Below are positions 24,421 to 57,815 of a DNA stretch of 64,000 nucleotides, piece after piece. Source of the DNA: Syngnathus acus (Eukaryota; Chordata; Actinopteri; Syngnathiformes; Syngnathidae); contig NC_051105.1 of NCBI RefSeq assembly GCF_901709675.1, positions 5,201,104-5,265,103 on the forward strand, written 5' to 3'. The notes under the pieces were generated by a model. That model saw nothing but the letters and a program-made list of their open reading frames with translations, had not been told where the DNA came from and ran no database searches. Position 1 is the first letter of the stretch; each line of letters opens with the position of its first letter. Both the position numbers and the translations under genes were made by a program.

Positions 24421-27400
24421 TGGGAACAGCATCTCAACTAGCCCCTACTTTACCTTCCTTCCTCTTTAATAATGCACTCGACCGACTCCCCTGTATCATT
24501 TTCCATCCCGTCCAAACATGGGCCTTTTGGGCTCACGAGAGCCCACTTTGGCACTTATTAGGATGGACATGTTGTGACTTTATTGTGCTTAAAATGCTCT
24601 GTGCCCTTCAGTGATTTTAGTGTTTTCTTTAAAAAGGCTAAACGAGACGTCATCAAGGAAAGACTTAATGGTATAAACATATCTAACAAGAAGGGAAAGG
24701 ATTCTGCTTTAATTTGATTAAGGCTGAGTATTAGGGGCCAAGTTTAGAGGGCTTGAACCTGAGTGGCGTATTATTTTCCACATTTTGAGTTAATAACGTA
24801 GCGAGCTGGCAGAAAAATTATTGCACATGTTCCAAAGCCTCATTAGGGAGACCTCCGCTGCTGACCAATCCGGGAGTTCACAAACTGTGGGTCATGGGCT
24901 CAAAATGTGTCGCGGCACAGTTTCTATCAAGTCACCAAAATATTTTCATATACACATTCAGGCAAGCTGTTACCAATGAGATTTTTTTTTCTTTTTTAGC
25001 AGTGTTTATGTTATCATGTGCAAAGAGTGCAATGGGAGTACTGGGCTAGAGGGAACACTGGGTGGAACTCTTACTTGAAATGAAGTATTTACAGATAATT
25101 CCAACTGTCAAATAGTTGCGGCCCCGTGACAAAGTGCAGAGTGCCGACACTCACAAGCTCCTCGTTAGCGGGGCCTGATTTCATTTCAGGTAGGGAGTCA
25201 TATTGGGGGTGCAGCAAAGAAGTGAGGGCGGTGCTGGGGAGCCATTTAGCAGAGAGAAGGAGGAAAATAATCGCCTGCGCTCCAAAGAGACACAGAGAGA
25301 GAAGTTATTCGCCCCCGAAAATAAGACTCGTGAGAATTACTTGGAGACCCTCAAGGTCAATTTTTTTTTTTTTAAACTTTCAGTTCCCATTTGTGGCCTA
25401 AGGAAGAATTTGTTTGCCTATGAAAAATATGTGAGATGTAATCACTTTTTATTCACACTGAAAAGGGTGCATGGGATGTCTTTAGCATGGTTCTCACTGT
25501 ACAATGAATGACCGAAGAATTTAGACTTATAGTTTTAAAAAAACTCAAACTAATGGGCACATAAGTTGTATGTTGGTCATAGTTAAATGACTGGGATATT
25601 CATTTTTATTCATGTATTGTAATAATAATAATAATAATAATAATAATATGGTTTCGAAAAGGGAAATTATTTTGGGGTCTCATATTTAAAATTAAATATA
25701 TATAAAAACGTCAGACAGCGTCTGGGAGATGGAACAAACATGAATGGATACGAGGTCTGTGCAAGCATGGAAGCAATTTTGATTGAAAAAAAAGTATCTT
25801 CAGTGAACCTCAAAGATAAATTAATGGTTGACGGATACAGGACAGATTTATAAAGGGGAAAAAAAAGATACTTGAACGGCATTTGCACTTTTACCCTTTT
25901 CACTGACAAATTTGGATAGATTACATTATTTGTAGGCATACGAATTTGCAACTTATCAGGTAATTGAGACTTTTTGTTTTAATTTTTAACGTGTGATTTA
26001 CCATGCCGTCTAAGATAGGACAAGAAGAATGTGCTTGAGGTGCCATGCAAAAACGTTCGTTTATTTGTGCTCTTTGCGTGTCTGTTGTTCGTTACTTTCG
26101 TTTTCAATTAAAGCTGAATGGAGGCATGACGCGTTCAAGTATACAAGAACAGAAATGCAAAAACAAAAACAAAAACGTCTGCCACCCATCGACTTATTAT
26201 TATTATTATTATTTTTATTGCAAAACATTCAACAATTCTGCTTAATATAAGATTCGTTGGCTGCTTTAATGTTTAAACTGATAAAATCCTATACACATTT
26301 TTGCATGTATTATTAATTGATTATTCCGTCAAAGTCCATCAGCATGCATGGATGTGTGCATGCGTTTGTGTGTGCGTGTGTGTGTGTGTATGATATGTGT
26401 ACGCGCGCGTGACTCCAGCGAATTGATATGCATGCATAAATAAGAGATGCAACGGTGGGCCATGTTGTTCATTCACAAACAAGGAGGCTCCGTCGTCATC
26501 ATCAGCTTATTCAGCCTCGCTTTAATTCTGATTTGCTCAATTTGCCGCGAAAGTTCCGTCTGTTTTATTGCCGATGGAACACGACCGCTGCAAAACACGC
26601 TCACAGATGATTTGATTCAAAACGGACAAATTCATTTTTTTCTGCTGCCTTTTAACATTTAACATGTCCCGCTTCAGATCTGTCATTTAGAATTCTTTTG
26701 TTTATGACACACGCGCACATATCCGTTGCGTGAACGCGCACGGAGGCCACCCACGGCGACGTGAATGACATACATAATTGATCATCCCAGTACACGCGGG
26801 TATATTTATATATTTTTTAAAGCTCAATATTTCATCCTTCACGCTAATTTGCACGCCTACGTGGAGTACGCTCATCCCCAAGAAGCGCAAACTTGACAAA
26901 GACAAGAAGAAACATTCCCCCGTGGTAGATTTTAATTATTTAGACGCGCAGTAGTCAATGTTGTTGTTTTATTTTTTTAAACAAAATACTTGTTCCAAAC
27001 TCAGCATGACGAATAAACTACATTCCCTTTACATTATTGCAATAGATTATGAAATATACCTGTCTTCCAAAAAATATTAAACAAAGGGAGGAGGTGAATA
27101 TAAATCAGTACGTGGAGGTTTTTGCATCTGTCGCTAATAAAAATAGGCGCACGCGCAGCTGTTATTTAAAAATTTGTATAGGAGCATCACACAGTATAAA
27201 TGTGGCAACTAAGATGACAATAAATGTTTCGTGAGATTGGTTTTGCCAGTTTGTTTTAATCCATGAAACGTCGACTAATTTACATGAGTTGAAGGCCAAT
27301 TCTGACGAATGTGATTTTCAACGATTTTGACGGGCACCCAGAGCTGGACCACCTCCAACTGCGTATTTTATGTCCCACACTTGTGTTTTTCATTTGATGA

Positions 27401-28150
27401 CTTTCAGAGTCTGGAGGCTAAAATCCATTGCCAGTTTCTACAGGGGAAAACAATTCAGAGCAGTGGGGAAATACTTTAAATGTAAGGGAACAAAAAATTA
27501 CAATAGCGGGTGGGAATTTGAAATCAGCAGTGAAACAGTGGTGAGAAACTAGAGCAGGTTGAAAAGGAACTTTAAGAAGGGTGGGGCTTTAGAAAAGTGG
27601 GAAAATGAATTTCAGAATAGTGGACAATCACAACGAACAATTAATTGCGGGAAAATAAGACATCAAACACGGGTGGGAAATAACTTTAGAACGGGGAGGG
27701 GGGTGTTAAAATAAACAAGGTTAAACTTAAGAGAATTAAAGTAAATGTTATTGATTACACTGCAGTTTGCATCAATGTTGATAGGCCGATTGATACAAGC
27801 AATGCACAATTTGGGGAGACTGATACTTCTGTAGTTATGCTTGGATGACGAGTACAAGCCATCATCATCATCACCATCAGCATCGTCTCCATCATCATCT
27901 TTCACACTTTGTGTGGCGTGAAGGACGTGGAATTTTTGGTCCAATTCAGTGTCAAATGATTCTTAGCCATTTCTTAATCTTTCACAATAAGAGCAAATAC
28001 TTCCTGTGAGGTGACACCAGGCCCGTCAAATATTAGTTATTAGTGGGAGGAGGAGCTTGTTGAGTTGACCTCTTAGAAGGCGAGTTCAACTGGTTGACAT
28101 AACAAACCAAAGGAATATATGACTAAAAGATGATGGTGATGATGATGAGG
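24420..28150. other. AT-rich intergenic stretch upstream of satb2
   Basis: No gene is seen. It contains an (AAT)n repeat at 25619-25648, a TG/CG patch at 26360-26410, poly(T) at 25360-25374 and an ATC-rich patch at 27860-27900. Short open frames lack any family resemblance. Confidence 0.4.
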
Positions 28151-28158
28151 ATATTTTG

Positions 28159-28211
28159 TTATTATTATTATTACTATTATTATTACTATTATTATTACTA
28201 TTATTATTATC
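28159..28211. repeat. (TTA)n microsatellite
   Basis: Trinucleotide TTA repeats interrupted by CTA at regular spacing, about 53 bp. Confidence 0.9.
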
Positions 28212-28914
28212 TGTGTTAGTCTTGGATGACTTAAACGGTTAAATCTAAATTATGTGCAGTGTATATATCTACTTTGAGACACTTCAGACTGTCAAAGAAT
28301 AATGTTAAAACTAACGCACTTTCCGATCGTGGGGAAAGAACAACAGAGGGAATCAAATACTTTAGAATGGGAAATGGTATTTGAAGAAATAATTGGTTAG
28401 AATAGAAATCAAGTTGAGAACAATGGATGAGGAAAAAGAGGGAGATAAAAACTCAGAAGAGTGTAAAAAGTCATAAGAAAACAACACCAAAAAAATTACT
28501 TTGCAAACTAAGAAGAATTGCGGAAGAGTGGAAGCATATACGAGTACCACTCTGGAGGGATAACGGGTATAGATGTAAATTATAAATTATATGCGGAGAT
28601 TTATGTACAAAATGTGTTTTTGAGACAAAAAAAAAGAAAGAATCGAGATTCGACCCACTCAGTGCTTTAATGGATAACATTAGAAGCGACGCCCCCTCCG
28701 TATCTCCCTGCCTGCCTCCCTCCCTTTTTCCCTCCTTCCTCCCCTCTTTGTGTCTCTCCTCCCTAACTCCTTCCTTCATTCACTCAGCGAGTGAGTGGCG
28801 CCCATGCACGCACGCGTTGAAAGTGACTCTGATTGCAAAGCTGACCCAAAAGGTTTCCACGATCCGCTTCCTGTCCTCGCTCACTCCCACGGACCATGCT
28901 GAGCTCCGTTAAGC

Positions 28915-29167
28915 AACTCTGAATTCCTCAGAAACCAGAAACTCCGGGGGGGAAAAGGCGTTTGGTTCCAGTTCGGGAGGAAGAGAAGACGCGCATCCTC
29001 ACCTGCACTTGTAACTTTTTGGATCCAAGGTCCGGCTCCGAGTTCCTGATCAGAGTGTGATCCGTCCGGGCGCCGAACCTAACCAAGCTCAGCCCTGGAT
29101 TCACTACTGCTGATCAATGGACAGAACCTCCTCGGCGGCCAGCAGCGCTACACACACGCCGTGAACC
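28915..29167 (+). promoter_or_regulatory. satb2: probable non-coding first exon and promoter area of satb2
   Basis: GC-rich sequence after a pyrimidine-rich tract (28690-28790) ends at a strong donor, ACC|GTGAGT at 29168, with no long reading frame. It is the only such site upstream of the first coding exon, which lies 5.6 kb further on. SATB2 genes have non-coding 5' exons. The exon's 5' end is a guess. A 15-codon upstream ORF (29117-29164) ends three bases before the donor. Confidence 0.45.
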
Positions 29168-30711
29168 GTGAGTATCGGGCGGAGAGCCGCAGCCCTGCAG
29201 CCGGCGTGCGAGGACCCCCCCCCCGAAAAAAAAAGGCGAACCTGTCGGATAGTGACTGACACAGACAAAAACTCAGGAAATTACCCTGTGTTCAAGTCAT
29301 CCCCCCCAAATACAAATTATACATTTAAAATACGTCATAAGTATCCAAATGACCTTCATTAGTAGTTTAAAGTATTGAATGAACTATCGCCTGTACCCAA
29401 ACTGCAAAACTGCCGTGTGTAACCTTTATATTTGATATTTCATGCACAATACATAACATTATCGCGCTCGTGAAATTGCAAAGCTTTTAAATTAAAATTG
29501 CTATGTTACACATACGTGAATACGCGTAAAAGAAAAATGTACACAAACTTTGACATGCAGCGCTTTGTGCATTTGCGCAAAATAGTAGCAACACCCAATA
29601 AAAAGATAATTATAATCTGATGTCAAATGATGGTTAGATTTTAAATGAAAAGTTTCACTAGTTGAGGGAAGACCGCAAAAGGCCTCCATGTGCAAACTCA
29701 ACTCCAAAGTCAATCACTGTTCGTGCAAGCAAAAATAACGAACGGAGTAATATGTTGTATTCAGTTCACATGTATCAAACTTTTAAAAGATTCATTTTCA
29801 ACGTGTACAAGCAGCAAAACGTGAACTAAAATTATACTCGACGTAAAACGGACACTTTTGTTTCGTTTTAAGTCAACACGATTTCTCTTTTTATTATTAA
29901 TTAAGCAATTTCAAACTCCTCCTCGTTATGGCAGACATTTTTGAAAACCCGTAAAATCGAGCAATAACAACAAGCTAGATAAAATTGTTAAATTGGCAAA
30001 TTGGTAAAATACAGTAATTGCTGCCGAGCACAACCAAACCATCATAAAAATGTATATATCCAATTTTGAAAATGACTTTACATTTGCATTTCAAGTGTAA
30101 ATTGGGTGAGACTTTGAAGTCTAACATATATAACAACCAATCATAATACAATACATATACTATTTTTCACTAGACCCACAGCCCCAATTCATTTAAACGT
30201 TATTATTGCTAATTAAAATGCCAGATATTAACGATTCTAGCAAGCTTCAGGACCTTCCTTCTCATCATCCTACCTTTTTTGCATGGGCGATTCATTAGGC
30301 ACATTGGAACAATCTAATGCATGTAAAGGCAATATGTTCTTCTTAAACACATTATCAGAAAATATTTCCTTTACATATAGAAAAAAAACTGTCATCTAAG
30401 TATTTGTTTAAAATAATGTCTATTATGGTTGAAATTTGCATAAGTGAGCATCAGAAGTTGTTCTTAATATTTCAGTTAATTTATGAAACTGCACGTCAGA
30501 ACCAAAACATTGCACATCACTGCAAAACACAATTACAAATATTAACATTAATAACTTTATAATGGCAGAAATCCAATTTCACATAAATTGTATTAATATA
30601 CACACACACATACTTGCCTCTATAAACTGACTGTATCTTGTACAGTGCGTGAGCATTGTCCACATATGTGCCACTCAGAATGTGTGTGGTCCTTGGCAAG
30701 TGTTAGTTGTT

Positions 30712-30779
<68 letters not shown>

Positions 30780-30925
30780 CGAGTGTGTGTGTGTGCGCGT
30801 GAGTGTGTGTGTGTGCGTGCGTGCGTGAGTGTGTGTGCGTGCGTGTTTGTGTGTGAGTGTGTGTGTGCGTGCGTGCGTGAGTGTGTGTGCGTGCGTGTTT
30901 ATGTGTGAGTGTGTGTGTGAGAGCA
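30712..30925. repeat. compound (TG)n repeat
   Basis: Pure TG from about 30714 to 30769, then TGCGTGCG and TGAGTG variants to about 30925. Long VCVC frames are artefacts. Confidence 0.95.
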
Positions 30926-30968
30926 AAAGTGTAAGAGGGAGCATGAAAGACAGGGCTAAAGGGGTCTC

Positions 30969-31024
30969 ATCTTCATTCATGTGTCATATATATATATATA
31001 TATATATGACACATGAATGAAGAT
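30969..31024. repeat. perfect 56-bp AT-rich palindrome
   Basis: Two 28-base arms are exact reverse complements, centred between 30996 and 30997. The outer arm is ATCTTCATTCATGTGTCA and the inner part is (TA)n. A further (TA)n tract follows to about 31040. Confidence 0.95.
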
Positions 31025-34000
31025 ATATATATATATATATAACGCAGAGGAACATTTTTAACATTATTAAACATTATTAAACATTTGATTAAAACTTTAA
31101 TCCAGAAATGCTTGAAATAAACCATAAAACCAACCAGCGTTTTCCATTGTAGGCTATAATAGACATCCATGCACAATTTGACCCAACTTTTTTTTTTTAA
31201 CAAAAAAACAACAACTCAATATGTTGGGCTGTTTTGTGCAAAACAACCCAGGAAGTCAGTCCAATTTTTAACCCAAATTGGATTGTTTTTAACTCAGCAT
31301 ATTGATACTTTTTTTTAAAAACTTTTGTATTGCGATCTAAGGAACTGAACTCGAAAGAAAATGTTCCCAGCCTCTTATATAAGAACTACACAAGAAAAAC
31401 CACACAAAACCAATAATGTGACCTTTTGTGTGTGATATTTAAACTTTTCTTTCCTTAATTCCACCGCTCCTTATTTTATTAACATAGACAAGCATTTACC
31501 AATAGCTCCATAATGCGATAAAAGGGCATCTTTTATCTCTGCTATCTGTGCTAATAATTGATAAGCTTCAATTGCTGCTCACGTAGGAAGAGATGAGGTA
31601 ACACTGGACTTGTACTATTTAATATCTTCTGAAACAGCTTTTTGTTCTGTGATGTAACTTAAGTCAACTCTTTGCTTCATTCACCTTTAGTACTGCATTA
31701 GCATTTGTCTCCTTTTGAGTATACAGGAAGCAATATTTCTTGGCTTACAATCTACAATCCATGCATCTTGTTTGTTCGTTATGTCTACAATATGTGATTG
31801 GCAACATGTCTGCCTTAACGACATGCCCAAAACCCGCAACTCGTCCGACACGCATCTGTCTATTAACCAAGTTTCAAATTTGGTTGAAACTGGACAAACT
31901 CTCTCGAGAGTTTTTTTCAAAAGGACCCCTCGAAATGATCCAAATGACCCTAAAATGGCCGACTTCTTGTGTCTTTCTTTTGGGTTGGGGCAGGGGGTCT
32001 ACTTTTTTTTTTTTACCAACTGTCAAATTCAAGCAAGATAAACACTAAAATATAACGTGTTGAATGTTTGAGTAAAGAAGAACCCACAAAATGGTGATTT
32101 ATTTGGCATACGAATTATAACCCTAACAGAAGAGACAAAGATTTGCGCCACTCATAAAACCTCAGTGGAATTGTAACGAAAAGCCGTTGAACCACAAATG
32201 CTTGTTATATAAAATAATAAACAATAGTTGGATAATTGTGGAATTTGACAGCCATTTAAAAATGAGCTGAAAGACATTTCTAGGATAAAAAAAAGTGTTT
32301 TCCTTGCAGCATAAACCGAAAAATGTGTCCTGAACTCGTGCTTACCAAAACATTATATGTCTCAGAGCAGATACTACGTAAGAGCGTCTCTTATCGTTGC
32401 TTTATTAACAGCTTTAACGATCACACGCCCTATTTGGCGACTGATTCGGGGATGCATGCGGGGGGCGATAACACTGTGAATAGGTTGCTCGATTTCCTCG
32501 TCGATGCACCGTACACGCCATTATTCGCTTATCAAGTCGTAAAAATATGGTACGAAAGGAGTTGCTCAACCTGGCACATAAAGTACAGATTACGTACCTT
32601 TATCAGTCGCTGGATGTTTGGGTAATATCATGCAGATGAATTAACATGACTAATTCCACCAAAATAAAGTTTTGTCAATTTAACAAACAAAAATTAGTGC
32701 ATCATCTGGATCCAGATACATATTTTATTAGACTATACTAGAATATATAAGTAGGCCCTTTGACTTTGAGCAAGAATGTACAAAGTTTGCTGGAATTGAA
32801 TTGAATGTTTAAAATCTGAAGCCAAATATCATTATTATTAATCTGTGCACAGCCATCTTGTTTCTTTTTTGCAAATGGGCCTCATTGCCGCTTGTTATGT
32901 ACATTAACATCACTAAAGCTTTTGTGCCAGCAAACAAGTTTAAAAGCAACTGAAAAGACTTTCTTTTTAAATAACAACAGTCTTTGTCGGCTGGGTCAAA
33001 TACCAAAAGGTGATGTCATTTTTGGGAGATTAGAGACCACGATGCGGTGTGCATTTTAGATGGCGAGATGTCGGCAACAGCTAGCTCTTTGATAGGCATC
33101 CTCGAGATTCTACAGCAGGTCAGGACCTGTTGCAGATAACATAGATACAAACCCCATGTTATTACTTTTGGAATAACAAGTCTTAGTTGCTCTGATCATT
33201 TAATATCAAAGACTGTGACAATCAGCAATGTCAATGTAATAATTAAAAAAATAAATCCACACAAAAAGTAAGGGGGAAAAAAAGCTTCGGATGTATTAGA
33301 TTTCGTCTTACAGCCTTAACATATAGGATTCGGCTAGCCTAAATGCTAAAACTTACTTGGAAACTAATGATAATAGCTGTTAGCGGAGAGTAGTTAGCTC
33401 ACCTTGTAGACAAACCTAAACATTAAATGCCGTTTAATAAGCTTTAATTTAAAAAATGTAAAGATGAATGAGCCGGTGCTATTAAATATACTGATTATAT
33501 TCATTGATTAGTAAAGTCATTTGTTGCTGGTCCATTTAAAATTCAATATACAGGCTCAGCATAAGCAGTTTGTGTTGGCAGGAATTTTGACAGTTTTGGG
33601 CAAAGCATACACAGCATTTATAAATGTATTTCTCTCGATATTGAATTAGTCACTTAAATCTCTGCATCATTTATTTAGGAGAAATAAATGAATATTTATA
33701 AACATTAATGTAACAAAATATATGTATAAATGGCAAATTTTTAATGAAACAAATCGCCTGATTAAAACTGGCTGAGGCAATTGTTTTTCCACGCTGGGTT
33801 TGGACAGCTGGTGCAGGAAAAAGTGCAGAGGGACTAAAAAGTGTAAATGGCGCTCTTTCTAATTAAATGTTCATGAAAGTCCGTTCAAACAATAAGCATG
33901 CATTCTCATTTTCTCTGACGAATCGATGGAAAAAGGCTGCACAGATGCCTGCTGTGTTGTCACTCTCTCAAATCTCCATTTCCACCCTCTAATAGACAAA

Positions 34001-34836
34001 TACTAGCCTGTATGCTCCCTCTCTTTCTCTCATTGCTCACCCATGAGTTATCTTGCTCTCCTCTTCTCCTTAGCCACACATGCTAACAGATATTGTCCAG
34101 GGGCCACCAGTGTAAATAAAAGACATCCATTTGGCCCTAAGCAAGCTGCGCCAGGCCTGGCACAGCTTCTAATGCATTAGCCTGTATTAGACACACAGGC
34201 ACACACGACTGTTTATTTCTATTGCTGCTCTGTTACTAAGTCTTTCGCTTCTATGACCTTGTCCATACAAACAAACAAAGTAAAAATATTAAAACGGAAG
34301 GAAATCTTTGCCTATCCTAATGGTATTGAAATTAACGTCCATCTGAAATGAAAAAACGGTCAAAAAACAACAGATAATAACTAGACCACGATGCAAACCC
34401 AGAAGAAAACTGTTAACTAATTTAAAATTACTCTTGACACCTTTTCTTAAGTATTTTTTGCCAATTTTCATGTATGTATACACAGATATTAGCTAAAACA
34501 CAAATGTCCTTGGCCAGATTTAGTAGCAGAATGTTTATCAATATACTGTATTGGATTTGATATTGGTGAGCGTAACACCTAATAAGATATCATTCTGATA
34601 TACTACTAAGAGAACTGAATTTGGTCCCAGAGCTTTTATCAGTTATCCCAGTATGTAGTACGCATTACATAAAATGTTTTATGATGTTTAATTGGACTGA
34701 CACAAAACATTATGAAACAACAAAGAGAGGTTAAACTTTGTCATGAAGTACTTTGCAATAGTACACATATCCTACTTTGTGTTTGTCCCTAGCCTCTTTT
34801 TCTCTGGCTGGAGCTCCGCTGGGGGTCTGGAAGAGG

Positions 34837-55037
<20,201 letters not shown>

Positions 55038-55653
55038 AGCCGACCCAACACAACAAAGACACATCGAAGGGACAAGTGAAAGAAAGGACAACAAAACTGA
55101 TTTATGTATTGATAAATGGAGTATGGTATAAATGTACAGCCGAAGCAGGCACAGGAATCATAAACCACTGGCCAGAAACATTTTGACAATCTTGGACAAG
55201 CTTTTTACTTTGGCCCCGAAACGATGTGTGGGCCGTGTGTAAATGTGAAAACATCTCAATAGCTCAACTAAAGCTGCTCATGTGGTCAATTTACTCAAAG
55301 AAGAACTCAAGAGCTCCTCAAAATGGGTTGGCAGGGTAGGATCAGCTCGAGCCAAAGACAGTTGCATTCATCTCTTGAGACTGAGCAGCACAGTCACGTC
55401 GGAACCTCAAAGTCCAGGAAGAACTTTCACGGACTTGGCCCTTCGGAGACCTCTCGTAAAACCTCAGGATGGACACTTGTGTTACTAATGCTGTTCCTTA
55501 CCTGAGAAGACCAATCAATCATCCCACGTAGCCCTTGAGAATCACTACCAGTCCTATCTAGCACTTATGAATATTTTGTGGATGTGATGTACTCTTGCCT
55601 AGCCTCACCCTCGAACCCACTTATGCTATCAAGTCTCACCAAATTGTGAGCTT

Positions 55654-55659
55654 AATAAA
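55654..55659 (+). terminator. proximal satb2 polyadenylation signal
   Basis: AATAAA 617 nt after the stop codon, in the context CTTAATAAAGAAACC. Confidence 0.45.
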
Positions 55660-56750
55660 GAAACCACAAGAGGACACTATGGACTGTTTTGCAAGGATGT
55701 GGCACAAAGAGACGCTCATCCCTATGCCTTGAACCTTACTCCATCCACATGTGTCAAGAAGAAGCCCCCCCCAAAAAAAAGGTACACGTGCGAAGTTTCA
55801 GCAGCCAAGCAATCAGTCACTTTACGAGCGGTCGGCTATCCCTTCCACCCCGCTCCCTCATTTTCCCCCTCTAATTGGTGCCCACAGTCTTGTGTCTAAC
55901 CCCCCCCCCCCTCCTCCGCACTTAAACCTCACCAAGCCTATTTATTGCTATCTTTATCTATGATTATTATTATCATTATTGTTATTATTGTTGTGATTAT
56001 GGTTAAGATTGCTAAGTGCGATTTCAAATTTTTTATGTCCCTGGCTTTAAACAGAGGGCGGTTATTTTGATAACAGGATGCACGAAGGATGGAAAATGGA
56101 GGGAGGGTTTTAAAAAGAAGCAGTTACTGAGTGATATTTGCTGGAAAAGAAATCCCTGTCATATTGTGTTATTTTGTTTGTTGCAGCAACAACGTGCAGA
56201 AGAGAAACGTTAAAAAAAAACAAAAATTTAAAAGGGAAATTGTGCTTTAGTTGATGACAATCTACTTTTTTGAGCCATGACAGAAATGTGGCAAATCAAT
56301 TTCTATTCTGTAATGTGTGTAGACGCCCAAAGTGGGATGAATTGTTATCGGTGTATGTCTCTTTTTAAATTTTCAGAGAAACTTTTAAGTGTTTGAGCCA
56401 GTATGGAGCGGCAGAGGAGCATTTTATTTCTTTTTTTTTTGTTAACTCAGTGAAATCAATTTGTTTCATTGTGCCAGCCAAATCCAATCTTTTTTTTAGA
56501 GTATTTAAGAAGAAGTGAAAAGTGTTTAATGTTAAATGTCCGGTGCAGTGGTGTACACATACAGTATGTTCAAAACATTACGAAAATGAATCATTTCTTA
56601 TGACCGTACACATCAACAGATGACCTGCCTTCTAATTATCACGTCAACACGGATCAGATATTGTTGTGCTTTTCTGTAAGACAGGAATCAGGGTTGGATA
56701 CATTTCCGATGAAATAGTTCATTTCAAAATGTTCATTCAGTGTTGAAGTG

Positions 56751-56756
56751 AATAAA
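56751..56756 (+). terminator. distal satb2 polyadenylation signal
   Basis: AATAAA followed within 25 bases by a GT/T-rich stretch (GTGTCTTTTCTGTC), a good cleavage context. It gives a 3' UTR of about 1.7 kb. Confidence 0.55.
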
Positions 56757-56780
56757 ATTTGTGAATTCAAAAGAAGTGTC

Positions 56781-57569
56781 TTTTCTGTCAGAACCCTTAT
56801 TTCATTGCATTCCGCACATGGAATTACCAGAGGACCATATGTTACAAAGACAAAGAAGTGTAAAAAAAAAAAAAAAAAAAAGACAATTGTGCTCTAGACA
56901 GAATATGAAGCGATTTCCACATGCAGTTTTACGATTTACTGGCAATTTCACAACGCCTGTATGCATTAATACAGAATGGGTGAAGATGAGCTTGGAGGTA
57001 ATATCACAATCATCAAAAAACATGGAAGTGAGTTCCATGATGCCAGACCCAGAGTTTGAAATTGAACACTTCTTATGTCCTGTTTTGTTGGGAACAATTG
57101 TGTGACAACAACTTTACTTGTCAACGCCTGCTCTGTATCTAATTATCTGATCATTTTTGTTAAAAGCGCACAGAGTTGCAACAATATTCTGTTTCACTAG
57201 GTTTCGTCTAACAGGCAGTTCAAATCTAGTGGATCTAGTGTTACGGCTCTGAAGAGCAATTTTTTTTTGTGTGAAAGAGGCTTCAGAGGTACTAATGAGA
57301 TTCAAAGCGATGTTTGCAGTATAGTGCTTCTTATGATTGCGGTATAGAGCTTCTTATGATATGATTTTTTTTTAAATTATTTTTATATAATCAGACCTAC
57401 CATGGGTAAAATACAAGAAAATAATTTTTATAACTAATTAAAAACAACAAATTAATTAATTTCTATAGAAATATTAATCTGGATTTAGGATGAACCATAG
57501 AAAAATTCGGCCAGTCTTTTTTAAATATTTTAAATGACATCAGGTATGCCAATTCCCAAAAACTCAGTC
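56781..57569. other. AT-rich sequence downstream of satb2
   Basis: No gene is seen. Contains a poly(A) run at about 56863-56881. Nothing else is recognisable. Confidence 0.35.
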
Positions 57570-57815
57570 TTGGATGTAGTGGATCGCGGGGTCAACTTTG
57601 ATACAGTGGATCACATTGCAGATTTCAAAAACTCTTTTTAACTGGTTCAGCTCCTACCCTACAGATTGGTTTCTTTGTAGGCATGGACAGACATTTCCCT
57701 AGAAAACATAAAATTGAGTGCGGAGTGCCCCAAGGATCAATTTTAGGTCCAAATCTTTTTAATTTATACATGCTTTGCCTCATGGACATCTTCAGTCGAC
57801 ATGACTTCCACAGTT
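57570..57815 (+). pseudogene. LINE reverse-transcriptase fragment
   Basis: With frameshifts the translation gives DTVDHI, then KIECGVPQGSILGPNLFNLYM and a DIFSRH-like end. These are the RT core motifs of fish non-LTR retrotransposons of the L2/Rex type. About 80 codons survive and the catalytic YADD block is absent. Dead. Confidence 0.7.

Larger units (their letters stand above)
29168..34792 (+). other. satb2 intron 1
   Basis: 5.6 kb, mostly AT-rich. It contains a TG compound repeat (30712-30925), a 56-bp palindrome (30969-31024), an unassigned 100-codon open frame (32323-32625) and enhancer-like non-repetitive blocks (about 31490-31620 and 33790-34180). Confidence 0.5.
55038..56780 (+). other. 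satb2: satb2 3' UTR
   Basis: Starts after the TAG stop at 55035-55037. AATAAA hexamers lie at 55654-55659 and 56751-56756, so short and long forms are possible. C-runs at about 55900-55911 and AT-rich blocks fit a regulated UTR. No other gene is seen. Confidence 0.6.

Noticed and set aside
24870-25130. Possible decayed hAT element (GGGAGTTCACAAACTGTGGG)
   Set aside because: Looks like a hAT terminus, but no matching right end or 8-bp duplication could be found.
30645-30980. VCVC and HTHT reading frames
   Set aside because: Dinucleotide-repeat artefacts. The same applies to 15421-15913, 38918-39250 and 35717-35988.
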